Source of the DNA: Otatea glauca
Taxonomy: Eukaryota > Streptophyta > Magnoliopsida > Poales > Poaceae
Length of the DNA stretch: 64,000 nt
Reading direction: 5' to 3'
Assembly (NCBI GenBank): GCA_036346275.1
Contig: CM070715.1
Coordinates: 67,567,667-67,631,666 of the forward strand
The stretch's first letter is position 1; each line of letters begins with the position of its first letter. Position numbers and translations under genes: made by a program. The notes below the pieces were generated by a model that was not told the origin of the DNA, made no database searches, and saw nothing but the letters and a program-made list of their open reading frames with translations. Shown piece by piece: positions 11,440-21,779 of this stretch.

Positions 11440-11848
11440 AAAACAGCACATCCCTCATCTCTATCGGTTTTTTCTAAGAAGTGATAGAGATGATACTCCT
11501 AATCTCTATCGGTTCTTTCTAGGAACCGATAGTGATGACGATGTCATCTCCATCGCTTCTTATAAAGAACCAATAGAGATGACGCTATCATCTCTATCGC
11601 TTCTTTCTAAGAACCGATAGAGATGACGCTATCATCTCTATCGCTTCTTTCTAAGAACCGATAGAGGTGATGGGGTCATCATTATCGGTTCTTTGAAAGA
11701 ACCGATAGGGATAAGTCCCTCATCACAATTGGGCAAGAACTGACTGTGATAGTGCTGCTTCATTACTGTCTAATGACTTTGTGTCATCACCAGAACCGAC
11801 TGTGATAACGAAAAAGAACCGATTGTGATGTACATTTATGTAGTAGTG
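11440..11848 (+). repeat. CACTA-1 subterminal repeats and right terminus
   Basis: About ten copies of a hairpin-forming motif built on CTATCGGTTCTT and AAGAACCGATAG, often joined by AGATGA, fill this interval and end in TGTAGTAGTG. In En/Spm-type elements, subterminal repeats of this sort are binding sites for the element's own DNA-binding protein. The motif differs from the one in CACTA-2, so the two elements belong to different families. Confidence 0.85.
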
Positions 11849-12120
11849 ATAGTAGCAAATTGATTTACATTTTAGTAGTAAATTCTTATTTATGCAGCGT
11901 TTGTTAGCAAGACCTATATTATGTTGTTTCTCCCGTCGTCAGTAAGCTAGTGGTGAAAATCGTTCATGAATCGGAGCTGCCAATAAAAAAGTTATAACTA
12001 AAACAAAGAAAAATATATCCATAGACAAACTAGAAAACATATTTACTAGTGATTGGCCACGTAACTGACTGATTTAGTCAACACAAGGCGTATATGGGAG
12101 TTTATATGGTTCGGTCAGAC
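11849..12120. repeat. Direct repeat copy 1
   Basis: This block begins ATAGTAGCAAATTGA immediately after the CACTA-1 terminus and aligns over about 270 bases with 12671-12943, differing by scattered substitutions and small indels. CACTA-1 abuts its left edge exactly. I see no coding capacity. It may be one half of a local duplication or a terminal repeat of a small unrecognised element. Confidence 0.75.
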
Positions 12121-12670
12121 GTACCGGGAGTTTATATTAGAACCAGATCTAATATGGTTCTGCACTGTCGGGGCCCGTTCTACTTCAATTCAGCGTTGCA
12201 ATATGCTCGAATCTAGGCAGGTAGTAGTATGATTATGTTAAGGTGCATGGTGTACAAGTGACGAAGCTTACGTCTAACTTGCATGGCGCATTGCTACTAT
12301 CGTCGTTTGCTAATGCTAATCAATAGCGTACACAAACTTCTTCCTATATGTATAAGTACGTGTAAAGGTGTACCTGCAGCAATAACAGAATACGGTTTAG
12401 CATGCTTCCAGATACGAGCTAGTACTACCAATCTTACCTAGTAACGCTAATGATCCGCAAGTTTAGTCGGTGCATATGCATGCGTCTGTGAGCTAGCTAC
12501 TCCTCTTTATATGCTGATTTTACTGCTAAATGAACACCAAATTACTTAATACGTTATAAGATTTTACTACTGTACAGACTCTACTTACTGCTGAACCCTC
12601 TCGCAATGTTAGTATATATTGTACTATATATATATATTTTAATATCCGAATATATAGATTTTACTACCAG
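12121..12670. other. Unassigned spacer between direct repeats
   Basis: There is no ORF of note. A short inverted repeat, GAACCAGATCTAATATGGTTC, is near 12140 and a TA run is near 12630. Nothing here identifies a family. Confidence 0.4.
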
Positions 12671-12943
12671 ATAGTAGTAAATTGATTTTAATTTTGGTAG
12701 TAAAATATTATTTATGCGGCATTTATTAGCAAGACCTATATTATGATGTTCTTCCTGTCGTCAGTAAGATACTGGTGAAAATCATTCATGAATCAGAGCT
12801 GCCAATAAAAAGTTATAGCTAAAACAAAGAAAAATAAATCCATGTACAAACTAAGAAACGCATTTACTAGTGGTTGATCACGTAACTAACTGGTTTAGTC
12901 AACACACGGACGTACACGTACGAGAGTTTATATGGCTCGATCA
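12671..12943. repeat. Direct repeat copy 2
   Basis: This is the second copy of the block at 11849-12120, starting ATAGTAGTAAATTGA. The shared core includes CCTATATTATG, GAGCTGCCAATAAA and TTTAGTCAACACA. The two copies are about 820 bases apart in the same orientation. Confidence 0.75.
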
Positions 12944-12996
12944 GTTTATGTTATATGACTAGGGAGTAGAATAGCATTTATACTCACACACACAGA

Positions 12997-13131
12997 TATA
13001 CATACATACATACATACATACATACATACATACATACATACATACATACATACATACATACATACATACATACATACATACATACATACATACATACATA
13101 CATACATACATACATACATACATACATACAT
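12997..13131. repeat. (CATA)n microsatellite
   Basis: About 33 near-perfect tetranucleotide units. The Met-Tyr-Val-Cys repeat ORFs read from it are artefacts of the repeat. Confidence 0.98.
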
Positions 13132-14036
13132 TGATGGGGACGGTGGCCCGATCTTCCGACAGGTAGTAGTTAATCGATTGGTAAAGAACTCGACGTTGAC
13201 AATTCGGCTTCTAATCATAACTGATTCAAACTCTACAATCGCTACACCACGGCTCCGTTGGTTATCAACCACGCACAAACACGGTTGACCTTGCCAAGAA
13301 GTCTTATCCCTGCATGTGAATCGAGAACACAAGCAAGAACGTACAAGACGCAATCTGAAATTGAGAATAATATTAAGCACACGAGTTGAGGTTCCACAAA
13401 CCGATGAACGGCGAAAATTTGACAAAGTGTCTAGTTGTAATCTAAGCAAAACCCATCTATTCTAACGACGGCTACTGAATATATATGAGGTTGAAGGCAA
13501 GGGATGCGGCCAAGGGGATGGTCGTGCAACCCTAGGTCGTACAAGGCCTTTGGGACCAAGCGGAAGTGGCGCAGCACTTGGCAGATTCTGTTCATCATAT
13601 TGATTAGACGATTTCTGTCGATCCAGAAGGATTTTGGACGTGAAACCGCTTCCATTGGAAAGCTCTTGTCGCGGGCTTGTTCGTAGAGTCCAAGAATGCC
13701 TCAAACGGACTTCGTATGACCCATATATGGTTATTTTATTGACATGTTCTTTTGGGACTCCGAACAAAATTTGGAGTCCGACTTGAGCTCGACTTTGAGT
13801 CTAAGTATACTTGGACTTTGAGGGATGACGTCCAGGTAAGCTTGTGATGTTTCTCCCATATTCCTAAGCCACAAGACATCACAAGAATTTAGTAGCAACC
13901 CATCCAAGAAAGCATGAACAGCGAGGAACGAGTTCACCTAGTGGTTTAATTGTCGCGCACGTGCTTTGTAATTGGTCCTTGAATATCTTGAGGTGTCGTG
14001 TTTCACGTATCCGAAGGAGTGATGTCCTCATCACAT
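13132..14036. other. Unassigned 0.9 kb between two CATA arrays
   Basis: Moderately GC-balanced sequence with only short ORFs on both strands, none recognisable. It is bounded on both sides by CATA microsatellites in the same orientation. Confidence 0.4.
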
Positions 14037-14127
14037 ACGTACATACATACATACATACATACATACATACATACATACATACATACATACATACATACAT
14101 ACATACATACATACATACATACATACA

Positions 14128-14163
<36 letters not shown>

Positions 14164-14165
14164 TG
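14037..14165. repeat. (CATA)n microsatellite with TA tail
   Basis: About 29 CATA units from about 14037 to 14155, followed by a short TA run. Confidence 0.98.
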
Positions 14166-14399
14166 GATACTTGAGATTTTGCTATGGTTTGGATTCCCTA
14201 AATGTTGGTGAAGTCTGAGATTTTACCATAATAGATTGGATTCCCAAAAATTTCTCTAACTGCATGATTTGCCATAGTTGGATGTCGGTCGAGTCCGATA
14301 CTTTGACGGTAACCTTAATATGGCATGCATGACAGTCCAATACTACCACTTTAGACGCTTCCTCTAGCATCAAAAGGTAGGAGCCAGTGTTAGAGGAAT
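14166..14399. other. Unassigned spacer
   Basis: No recognisable gene or repeat. The text GAGTCCGATACTTTG hints at degraded repeat sequence but cannot be assigned. Confidence 0.3.
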
Positions 14400-15130
14400 A
14401 ACTAACACCTCTAGATATAGCACCTCAAAATGCCCATGAGCTCGTACACCTCGCTCCTAGAGGAAAAGGCACGTGGCTCCCATTGAATCATTGTTCCTCA
14501 AGGGCTATGCCTCCAGCCCTGACAGAAAAGGACACCATGCTGACTCTACACCTATAACAACCTCCTACAGGCATCAGGGGAGTTATCATCAAGGGCCAAA
14601 GCTATCTGAAGGGTACATCCATCTCCAGTGGGTCCTGTAAGACAAGCGAGCCCCACTGACCCAAGAATATGTTATAAGACTTGGGGGCCACTCGTCATAT
14701 GGCCAGATACATACTGTTGTGCCTAGAAAGGGCAATAATACCCATTGCTTGTACTTGTTGATTAGTTACCTCCATGAGGAGACTTATGATTAGCTATCTC
14801 CATGAGGGGTATTCTGATTATTTGTACAAGCTCAAAAGCCTATGAATACCCCTTGGATCCCTCATTTGTAACTTGAGTTCTCAATAAATATAAAGAGTCA
14901 TTCAAATTGGTGTGCCTCCAGGAAGTGACCCCTCACACGAGGAACCCCTTAAGACCATCAACAAGAGTAGCACGGTTCTCTCAGACCCCTAAACCTGTAT
15001 AAACCTCTATGACATTTTTGCTCTCATGGACGTTGACCCATAACACGGCCAATGTCCACCTCCTGACTCGTGTTTCGGTTCACCAACTACAATATTTTTC
15101 TACTTGTGTAGAATCGCTGGCAACCCTGAT
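14400..15130 (+). repeat. LTR-like remnant
   Basis: The stretch has the texture of an LTR promoter and leader: a TATGAATACCCC box near 14840, then CTCATTTGTAACTTGAGTTCTCAATAAA, a typical transcript-start and polyadenylation region of plant gypsy LTRs. No flanking polypurine tract, primer site or duplicate LTR was found, so it may be a solo or broken LTR. Confidence 0.35.
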
Positions 15131-15600
15131 AAAAAAAAGATGCGCGGTAGAACTACCCCCCGTAGGGCACAGTTTTGGTAGGCGTTTGAGAAATGTGTAT
15201 TATGTTACTATATTCAGAAGGTGTAACAACAACGGAATTTTGTGCCTGTAGTTAGAAAAATGACATTGTAGAGTACAAGTTCGGTCTGTCATTAGAAAAA
15301 TGATGGTGTAGGCTAGCGGAAAGAAGGCATTAATCGCTAGGTTAGTCAATGGTTAGCTTATTACTAAATATCACCTCTTGATCAAGCTGTACCATGGTTT
15401 TGGAGTGCACACAAGAATACAAGACGAAGTACATACCTTGTCCGTCGGCAAAATTATGGCCACACACGAGGACAATGTGACCATATACAGAGGGCAGCAG
15501 TACGTACCAAAATTATGGGTGAAGGATTCTTGAGTTAATGTATGATGGTATTTGGTGGGTAATTTTAGAGACTTCCACTGTTAAAGGGTTATTTCATTCT
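15131..15600. other. Unassigned spacer
   Basis: AT-rich sequence without recognisable genes or repeats. Confidence 0.35.
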
Positions 15601-15757
15601 AAAAAAACTCAAAAAAGCACCTTTAACCTCGCTTTTGGCTTATAGTTATATAGAAGCTTTTGGCTTCTTTAAGCCTGGCTTAAAAGTCAGTCGTTTGTTT
15701 CAGCTTTAGCTTTTCTGTTTTTAAGCCAGTGAAAAAGCTGAAACAAACAGGGCCTTA
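15601..15757. repeat. MITE-like fold-back fragment
   Basis: The right edge AAGCTGAAACAAACAGGGCC is the inverted complement of TTGTTTCAGCTT about 45 bases to its left, giving a short hairpin. The GGGCCTGTTTGTTTCAGCTT-type end resembles grass hAT-related MITEs. The other end is not identifiable, so this is probably a fragment. Confidence 0.4.
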
Positions 15758-16196
15758 TATGTAATGGAGAACTTTAAAAGCTACGGATCATTTTCAGTTC
15801 CATACCATCTCTCATTTTCTCATTGCAGTATGATGTGTAAATGAATAGAGTTGTATAACCCCTCAACTAATTCGATGCTAATGGGAACAATTATTTCCGA
15901 GTCTAGTCACAGTAGTTTGAGGCAGACCTCGAAGCCTATAACACAAGATAGTCAGATATTTTTCATATAACACGATACATATCTTTCGCATAGGATAGGA
16001 ATATAACACCACGCTCACTCTTGAAGCGGACCGTGTGGAAAGCTGTGTGCACCATAGGTGTCGAAATTTCGAACAATCATCCTATGCTAAAAAGATTTAT
16101 GTTAATAGATATTCATACGGGCATGTCATAGATGAGCTGCTCTCCTTTTCTTTTTCTGTTTGATTCCTTTCCCTATCATTTGCACGCGTTGTTTTT
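15758..16196. other. Unassigned flank of CACTA-2
   Basis: No coding or repeat signal that I can assign. It ends in TTT, the 3-bp target duplicate of CACTA-2. Confidence 0.4.
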
Positions 16197-16440
16197 CACT
16201 ACTGCGGATCGGACATACACAAGCGGTTAGAAACCGCTTTCAGAAGCGGTTTTAGAACCGCTTGTAAGCAACCGCGAGTGATACCCCGTCGGGTATCACA
16301 AGCGGTTCTCCGAACCGCTTGTGGTTCGACAATTCCACAAGCGGTTGGTGTTACCAACCGCTTGTGGAGAGGTTCTCTCCAAAAGCGGTTGGTCTTACAA
16401 ACCGCTTGCGGTTGGAGTTACCAACCGCTTGTGAAGAGTC
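16197..16440. repeat. CACTA-2 left terminus and subterminal hairpins
   Basis: The terminus is followed by about six inverted modules of the form CACAAGCGGTT .. AACCGCTTGTG, each able to fold into a short hairpin. Comparable modules occur at 21030-21410 and 38374-38620. In this element class such repeats are binding sites for an element-encoded protein and are needed for transposition. Confidence 0.9.
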
Positions 16441-16654
16441 TGACAGCATAGCGTTTTGATTATATTCAATATAGAATATGTTTTCAGAGGGGTTTTTGAT
16501 ATAGATTTTGACAATTAAAATAAATAGAACTTCATGAGTTTTTTTGACACACTTAAATATATATATTAGTCATGAGTATTCATTCAGATAATTACAGACT
16601 AAAAAATGAACTAGTTGATGAACACATGAAATAATAAGCCACTTTTACAAGTTT
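16441..16654. other. CACTA-2 left non-coding region
   Basis: AT-rich sequence between the left subterminal hairpins and the end of the second gene. It presumably holds the 3' untranslated region of that gene, but no polyadenylation site is clear. Confidence 0.5.
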
Positions 16655-16727
16655 CAAAGAATAAAAGGGCGAATCTTGAGCTCATTTCTTGCGTCGTCAC
16701 TCTTTGTGCCCTTGGTCGACGTTGATG

Positions 16728-17440
16728 TCAGTTCACTGTCCTTATTTGAGACAATCTCTCCAACCATTTGCGTGGAACTCGCCTTTGGTGGATACAATCT
16801 AAATCGACAATAAAGCCGATGAGTTGTTCTTGGATTCTTTGCAACCGGTGCGGCGGGATCACGCCTTGCACATCGACGTTGGGTGACAAAGCGGGAGGTA
16901 AATAAATCTCCGACATGTAATTATTGAAGTGTAAGTACTAAGAAATTGACATGTGCACACTACCTCGGCGTTGGTTGTCGGCACATCACCGTGGGTAATA
17001 CTTTGCATATAGTGGCATACATAATAGCCACATAAGTTGTTTCCACCCGTCTGTTGTAGAACTGCGATGAAATTTGAAAGAACACGATTATTGGGATGAA
17101 AAACTGTTACGGCATATTAATATTCTTTAATCGTACTCGAGTGCTTAATTGTACATCAAATTCGTTCTCGAAATCTCCTTGTTGCTTCTTTGAAACCGTC
17201 ACGAATGCCACATGTGATGCGTTAGTATGAATGGTAATTATCGAGTTGGAATTAGCAAGGTATTTCAATATATATAATAAGGAAAACTATCGTATATATA
17301 TGTGCTATATACCTGTTTAGGGTGTCAATGATAAATTGATATTTTTCACGAGTCCTTTTGAGTCTTGAACAATGATCTGGTGATATCAAGCTTGATGACA
17401 AGAAGGATCGATGAAACCTATTCATGTATTGCAACATATA
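16728..17440 (-). other. Ulp1/C48 catalytic half, CACTA-2
   Basis: Reading the minus strand around 17070-16980 gives QQTGGNNLCGYYVCHYM, containing the Gln and catalytic Cys box of C48 peptidases. It continues to SEIYLPPALSPNVDVQG and LQRIQEQLIGFI, the conserved C-terminal helix of the family. The upstream His/Asp region, near 17390-17250, is degraded (SPDHCSRLKRTREKYQFII). A stop and a frame change after RTVN near 16728 separate the last 20 or so codons. Confidence 0.7.
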
Positions 17441-17445
17441 TGTAA

Positions 17446-18083
17446 CTAGCTAGTAGTATTATAAATGCCTTGGAAAATATAAACGAGAGGTTGTATATAT
17501 CGTGCTCGAAGTTGAAGGGCGAATATATACGGTTTGTAGTCTTTGTCCCAAGAATGCATCGAGAATATAATCTTCAACATCCTTTGGTTGTATCCAAAGA
17601 CGAACTTCGTTAACAATCTACGGGTCGATGAAGTCCATGTTGAAGATATTCTCTTTTCTACATCGTTGTATCTCCATTCTACATAGAAAGGTATAAGTTT
17701 AAGAGTTGCAATTTTATTATGCGAGGAAGCACTGCAGTAAAGGTATGAGCTTGACACTTACAGGCACCACAGCTCATGAGAGACACGTTGATGGAGTCGG
17801 CATGGTAAATATTGTATAAGTCGTCAAATTCGAGCCATATGTTGTTGTCCCCGCGATAAAATTCATCTTCTTTGAAACGGAGCAGGAACATCGTTCTTCC
17901 TTGAGCGGACTCTGTCATGTACCATTCGTGAAATTGCCGAATCTTGGTTGGCAGATCCTTTATCTCATTTGGGTCAATCAGCTCCCGGCCCAACTGAAAT
18001 TGCCATCTGACCTTTGTTGCCATTGGGATATCATCTGTTAATCCAAGAGCTGCAGCTGTGGAACTGAGTCCTGCCTCCTTCAA
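17446..18083 (-). other. FDDLY block and start of Ulp1 domain
   Basis: This holds FHEWYMTESAQGRTMFLLRF, then LEFDDLYNIYHAD and VSLMSCGACKCQ, probably followed by an intron. The next exon-like stretch includes KRISSTWTS and KPYIFALQLRARYIQPL. The layout matches the segment just before the C48 catalytic half in related proteins and in CACTA-1. Confidence 0.6.
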
Positions 18084-18182
18084 AAACCTCTCGAGGTTCT
18101 CCTGATCTTAGTCTCTCTTCTTCTTCTTTGCCACCGCCGCCTGACCACGTTATTCTTCTGTGTAGACTTAATTATTGTCCGT

Positions 18183-18662
18183 TCATAGTTGGACGGCACA
18201 GTGCGGACTTTGCGGCATGTCGCGAAGTGTTCGCGCTTTTGGATCGATTGGTACCTTTGGCTCTACCTTCTTTTTGGCGAAGTGTGCAGCCACTTCTGCT
18301 TTAGTGACCGCATCACTCTCCTCCTTATTCATATCATATGCCCTCTTTGGAGGTTCCTTTACCTTAGTTGATCGGCTGGACTCCGCCTTTTTGGGAGCGG
18401 TGGGGAGCCTTAATTCATTATCGAGCTTCTTCCTCGGAGGAGATGGTGGGCGTGGTTTTCTGGGGGTTCTTTTTGTTTGAGATCTTTGGTGGTGGAGTAG
18501 GGCTTGCGTGGGGCGCGTGGTGGAGGCGTGCTCATTTCTTGGCAAGACATTACGTGGCGGTGGCGTTGGAGGCGTGGGTTGCCATGGTGGAGATGGCGCG
18601 TCCACAAGTGGAAATATGATGTACCGTTTGCGCCAAAGGATGATATTGTGGAGGGCTGTCAA
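18183..18662 (-). other. Proline-rich hinge and FAKKK block of CACTA-2 second gene
   Basis: An open stretch of 159 codons runs from the end of the DUF8039-like block (ALHNIILWRKRYIIFP) into a Pro/Ser/Arg-rich linker. It then reaches an acidic-to-basic block, AEVAAHFAKKKVEPK, that is typical of this protein family. The linker explains the high GC content here and the spurious ORFs on the opposite strand. Confidence 0.6.
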
Positions 18663-20238
18663 GCTTGGTCGCGTCGTCGCCTCGGCAATATCGAGTGAAG
18701 TTCTTCAAATCCGCTCGGCACCTCCTCCACCACGACCTTTGGTAACTCGGGGTATCTCGTTGCGGTGGAACATCGGCGGCTCCACCGGATATGCCATGCC
18801 GTAAGCCACCTTGATGGAGAGGTTACGCGCATCAACGTGTAGCTCACACTGGCGGCGAACCCTTATGTCATCCACGGGATAACGAGCTAGCATGGTGTCC
18901 ACTTCAGGGGCCCCGGTGGACGCGCAGTTACTTCGCCGTGCGGAGGGGCTGATCATGGCGTCCGGCTGATTGCTCGGACCTAGTCCTTGAAGCTTGCTGA
19001 GGGCAATTTGTACTTGTTGCGCAACTATGTCGCCGATGCTAGCACAGGTTGCTCGAGCTCTTGTTCCAATTGGTACACTTTACGTGATTCTCTTATTTTG
19101 CTTCTATCTGGCTCTGTGCGTATGTGCATCCTTAGCGAAACCATACTTCCACAGTGTCAGCTTGCCCATACCTCGTGTCAGTCCTGGGTGCTCAGGGTTT
19201 TCAAGGGCAAGTGTTAGCTCGTAATTCTCCCTGTCTACCACCAATGTACACACTGAGGCGCTCGGCGGCTTGTACAATCCTTTGGCGACCTCTTGTACTC
19301 TGGTGCCATCACCAAGCTGCCGTCATCTGAAGGCTCCACCCATGACCCATGAGCCAATTGCGCGGCGCTGTTCCCCTGAGCGGTGGCCGGTGTGGCGTCC
19401 TTCGCCATTAATTCTTCTTCCCTTCTCCCATTTTGGTACAGCCTTGATGTAACCACGGTGCCAAGATGGTGGTGGTATTTCTTCATCGTGAATTGGCCTT
19501 GTTCTTGACTCGCGGCACGGCCTTGGTGGCAACTTGAACTCCTCGAATGCTTCGGTGATCCGCCAACTTAGGAAATTGGTTGAAGTCGGGTCTTTCTCCC
19601 TACGCACATACTTGCGGTGAGAGGCGTCTTCGAACTGAAACATTGTTGCCATCTTCTTCAAAGTGAATTTCTTGGCCTTGTCTTGGACCCTTGAGAAATG
19701 TGAATTTTCCTTAATATCTTGCAGGCAGATCCTTGGTAGCTTGAGGAACTTGGCCCATTTTCTAATGCTAATTGGGATGTGATCCCTCATGTGGTAACAT
19801 AAGCGTTGTTATGCGGCCCAAGCTGCTAAAGGGGCAACGGCATCCCTTCTTTGTTAACGTCGGTAAACCGTGCTTTGTGGGCGGCTTCTTGTTAGGTCCC
19901 GATGCTTGGATTGGTTGCTCGATGCACGGGGCTTGAAATACATAAACATATGTACAAACGTGTCAGAGTGTATTATATTAATGAATTGCGATTAATTAAC
20001 ATGTCTACGGGGATTATATTCTTTTGGCTATACCTCATCCTGGCCAGAACCAGTGTTATCGGACTCAGCGGCTCCAGCGTCAACGGCTTCATCATTTGCG
20101 ACCTCAGCGGCCTCACGAAACCACCATTAGCCCGGCGGCGATGTTAGCATCACCTTCGATGGTACCCAGCGCGATGGAGTCCAACAGGAACTGTTCTCCC
20201 TCATTGAAAGTAGGGTCACCACGTCCTGGTTGCGCCAT

Positions 20239-21010
20239 CTGTCCTAATTCCGAAAAAATGTTGACATAATTATCATATTACTTTGAAACAACCATATTAC
20301 AGATTACAACACAAGCATATTATTACATAAATTTCTACACCAAGCATTAAGTACTACGGCGTGTTGGAACTAGCCCAAGGACCAAACACGAACTCGTGGA
20401 CACAAGAACAAGAAATACACTAAGAACATACACACTTATATATTCTCGTACTTAGCTCACCAAGAATACAAGGAACACCTACCGACTTACACACTTCTTT
20501 GTTCCTAGCTACTCCCTCTGGAGTTTCATTTTACATGCAAGTATGGGCATACTTGAATTAAAATGGAAATTCATCTGCACCCATATTGCGATTGTTAACA
20601 AAAATAGGTCCTAAGCGAAACAAAAATCAGCTTGTGGGCATTTCACGAATATCGGTGGGCGGCCGAATTAGAGAGGGAGGGCGGCGCGTGCACACATATA
20701 CCTCGGTCCTCCTGGGTGGAATGGCGGTGTGGCGGCGCTTTGGTGGCGGAGTAGGCGTCGGTGAGGTGGCAGAGAAGGCGCCGGCGACCGGGGTGGAGTG
20801 ATGGCGGCGACGAGGGCACTGCGCACGGGTCGATTAGCGCGGTGGTGGAGGCACCGGATGGTTGGAGTGGCGGAGGCCGGCCAGCGTCGACGAGACGGCG
20901 GCGTGGTCCGACGAAAGCGGCAGCGCAGCGGGAGAGACACAGGAGGCAGCGGCGCGCGGGGGGATCTCGAGCGGGACTTAGAAAATTTCAGGTGTGAGAA
21001 AAGGGCGGGG
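20239..21010 (-). other. 5' leader region of CACTA-2 second gene
   Basis: GC-rich sequence at about 20650-21000, with long arginine/proline-rich open frames on both strands, lies between the proposed TATA box and the ATG at 20238. I treat it as leader or first exon plus intron; no conserved domain is seen. The part at 20270-20600 is AT-rich and intron-like. Confidence 0.4.
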
Positions 21011-21013
21011 CGT

Positions 21014-21026
21014 TTCAAATTTATAC
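21014..21026 (-). promoter_or_regulatory. TATA box of CACTA-2 second gene
   Basis: On the minus strand the sequence reads TGTATAAATTTG, a good TATA box, placed between the internal hairpin array upstream and the GC-rich leader downstream. Its position fits transcription toward the ATG at 20238. Confidence 0.5.
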
Positions 21027-21029
21027 AGG

Positions 21030-21410
21030 GAGCACTTCTACAAGCGGCTCTAATAACAAACCGCTTGTAAAATACCTCTACAAGCGGTTTTAGAACCAAT
21101 CGCTTGTAGAGGGAGGACTTCTACAAGCGATTCGTAGAACCAACCGCTTGTAGAATATCTCTACAAGCGGATTTAGAACAACCCGCTTGTAGAGGGATGA
21201 CTTCTACAAGCGGTTGGTATTACTAACCATTTCTGAATGTTGCGCTCTAGAAGCGGTTCTTTTCTCAAACCGTTTCTGAATGTTGAGCTCTAGAAGCGGT
21301 TTGTTTGTCAAACCGCTTCTGAATGTTGCGTTCTAGAAGCGGTTCTTTTCTCAAACCGCTTCTGAATGTTGCGTCGTACAAGAGGTTCTTTTCTCAAACC
21401 GCTTTAGTTT
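21030..21410. repeat. Internal hairpin array of CACTA-2
   Basis: About ten modules of the AAGCGGTT .. AACCGCTT hairpin lie here, far from either terminus. The left half uses the CTACAAGCGG form seen at the left end, and the right half uses the TAGAAGCGG form seen at the right end. A 42-base stretch at 21325-21366 is identical to 38417-38458 in the right-end array. The array lies directly upstream of the second gene's TATA box. Confidence 0.9.
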
Positions 21411-21735
21411 AATTTCATAATTTTTAAAAAGTGCTTTTAGCACTTCAGTTTCATTTCAGAATTTTTAAAAAATGCTTTTAGCAATTTAGTTTCATTCTAT
21501 ATTTTTTTAAAAAGCTTTTAGCACTTCAGTTTCATTTCATAATTTTAAAAAAATGCTTTTACCAATTTAGTTTCATTATATAATTTTTTAAAAAGCTTTT
21601 TGCACTTCAGTTTCATTTCATAATTTTCATTCGAGAATTTTTTAAAATGCTTTTAGAACTTTACTTTCATTCCATACTTTTTTAAAAAAGCTTTGAGCAC
21701 TTTAGTTTCATTCCAGAATTTTGGCACTTTACATT
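21411..21735. repeat. AT-rich tandem repeat, about 40-bp unit
   Basis: Around eight degenerate units contain TTTTTAAAAA, GCTTTTAGCA and CTTCAGTTTCATTTC. It lies between the internal hairpin array and the 3' end of tnp2. Confidence 0.8.
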
Positions 21736-21779
21736 CATTCCAAATAAACACTTCATACTGTAGAAGACCCGTGTTACAT

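Larger units (their letters stand above)
9101..11848 (+). mobile_element. CACTA-1, right-hand portion of an En/Spm element
   Basis: The right end TGTAGTAGTG at 11839-11848 is the reverse complement of the classic CACTACTACA terminus. It is preceded by about 400 bases of subterminal repeats and by a degraded gene whose Ulp1-like and DUF8039-like parts are typical of grass CACTA elements. No matching left terminus is visible in the window. The likely explanation is that chromovirus A inserted into this element and its left part lies upstream of base 1. Confidence 0.75.
16655..20238 (-). pseudogene. CACTA-2 second gene: TNP1-like protein with Ulp1 domain
   Basis: The gene starts at the ATG at 20238 (MAQPGRGDPTFNEGEQFL). 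Its parts in order are a helical N-terminal block at about 19790-19320 (RDHIPISIRKW, TLKKMATMFQF), a DUF8039-like block near 18900-18600, a proline-rich hinge at about 18600-18400, a FDDLY block near 17800, and a C48 protease domain at about 17450-16900. It ends near 16655 (ELKIRPFIL). This order is the usual second protein of grass CACTA elements, though the function in transposition is not settled. Several stops and frame changes, plus probable introns between the blocks, break the reading. It is transcribed in the same direction as tnp2, downstream of it, and seems to have its own promoter at about 21018. Confidence 0.75.

Noticed and set aside
12946..14218. Met-Tyr-Val-Cys and Tyr-Ile-His-Thr repeat ORFs
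   Set aside because: They are translations of the CATA microsatellites in different frames.
16210..16440. CRISPR-like array
   Set aside because: Spacing is irregular, units are self-complementary hairpins without unique spacers, and CACTA termini explain them.
20668..21099. Arg/Pro-rich 143-codon minus-strand ORF as a separate gene
   Set aside because: GC-rich leader sequence running into the hairpin array; no conserved motif, and it spans the proposed TATA box.
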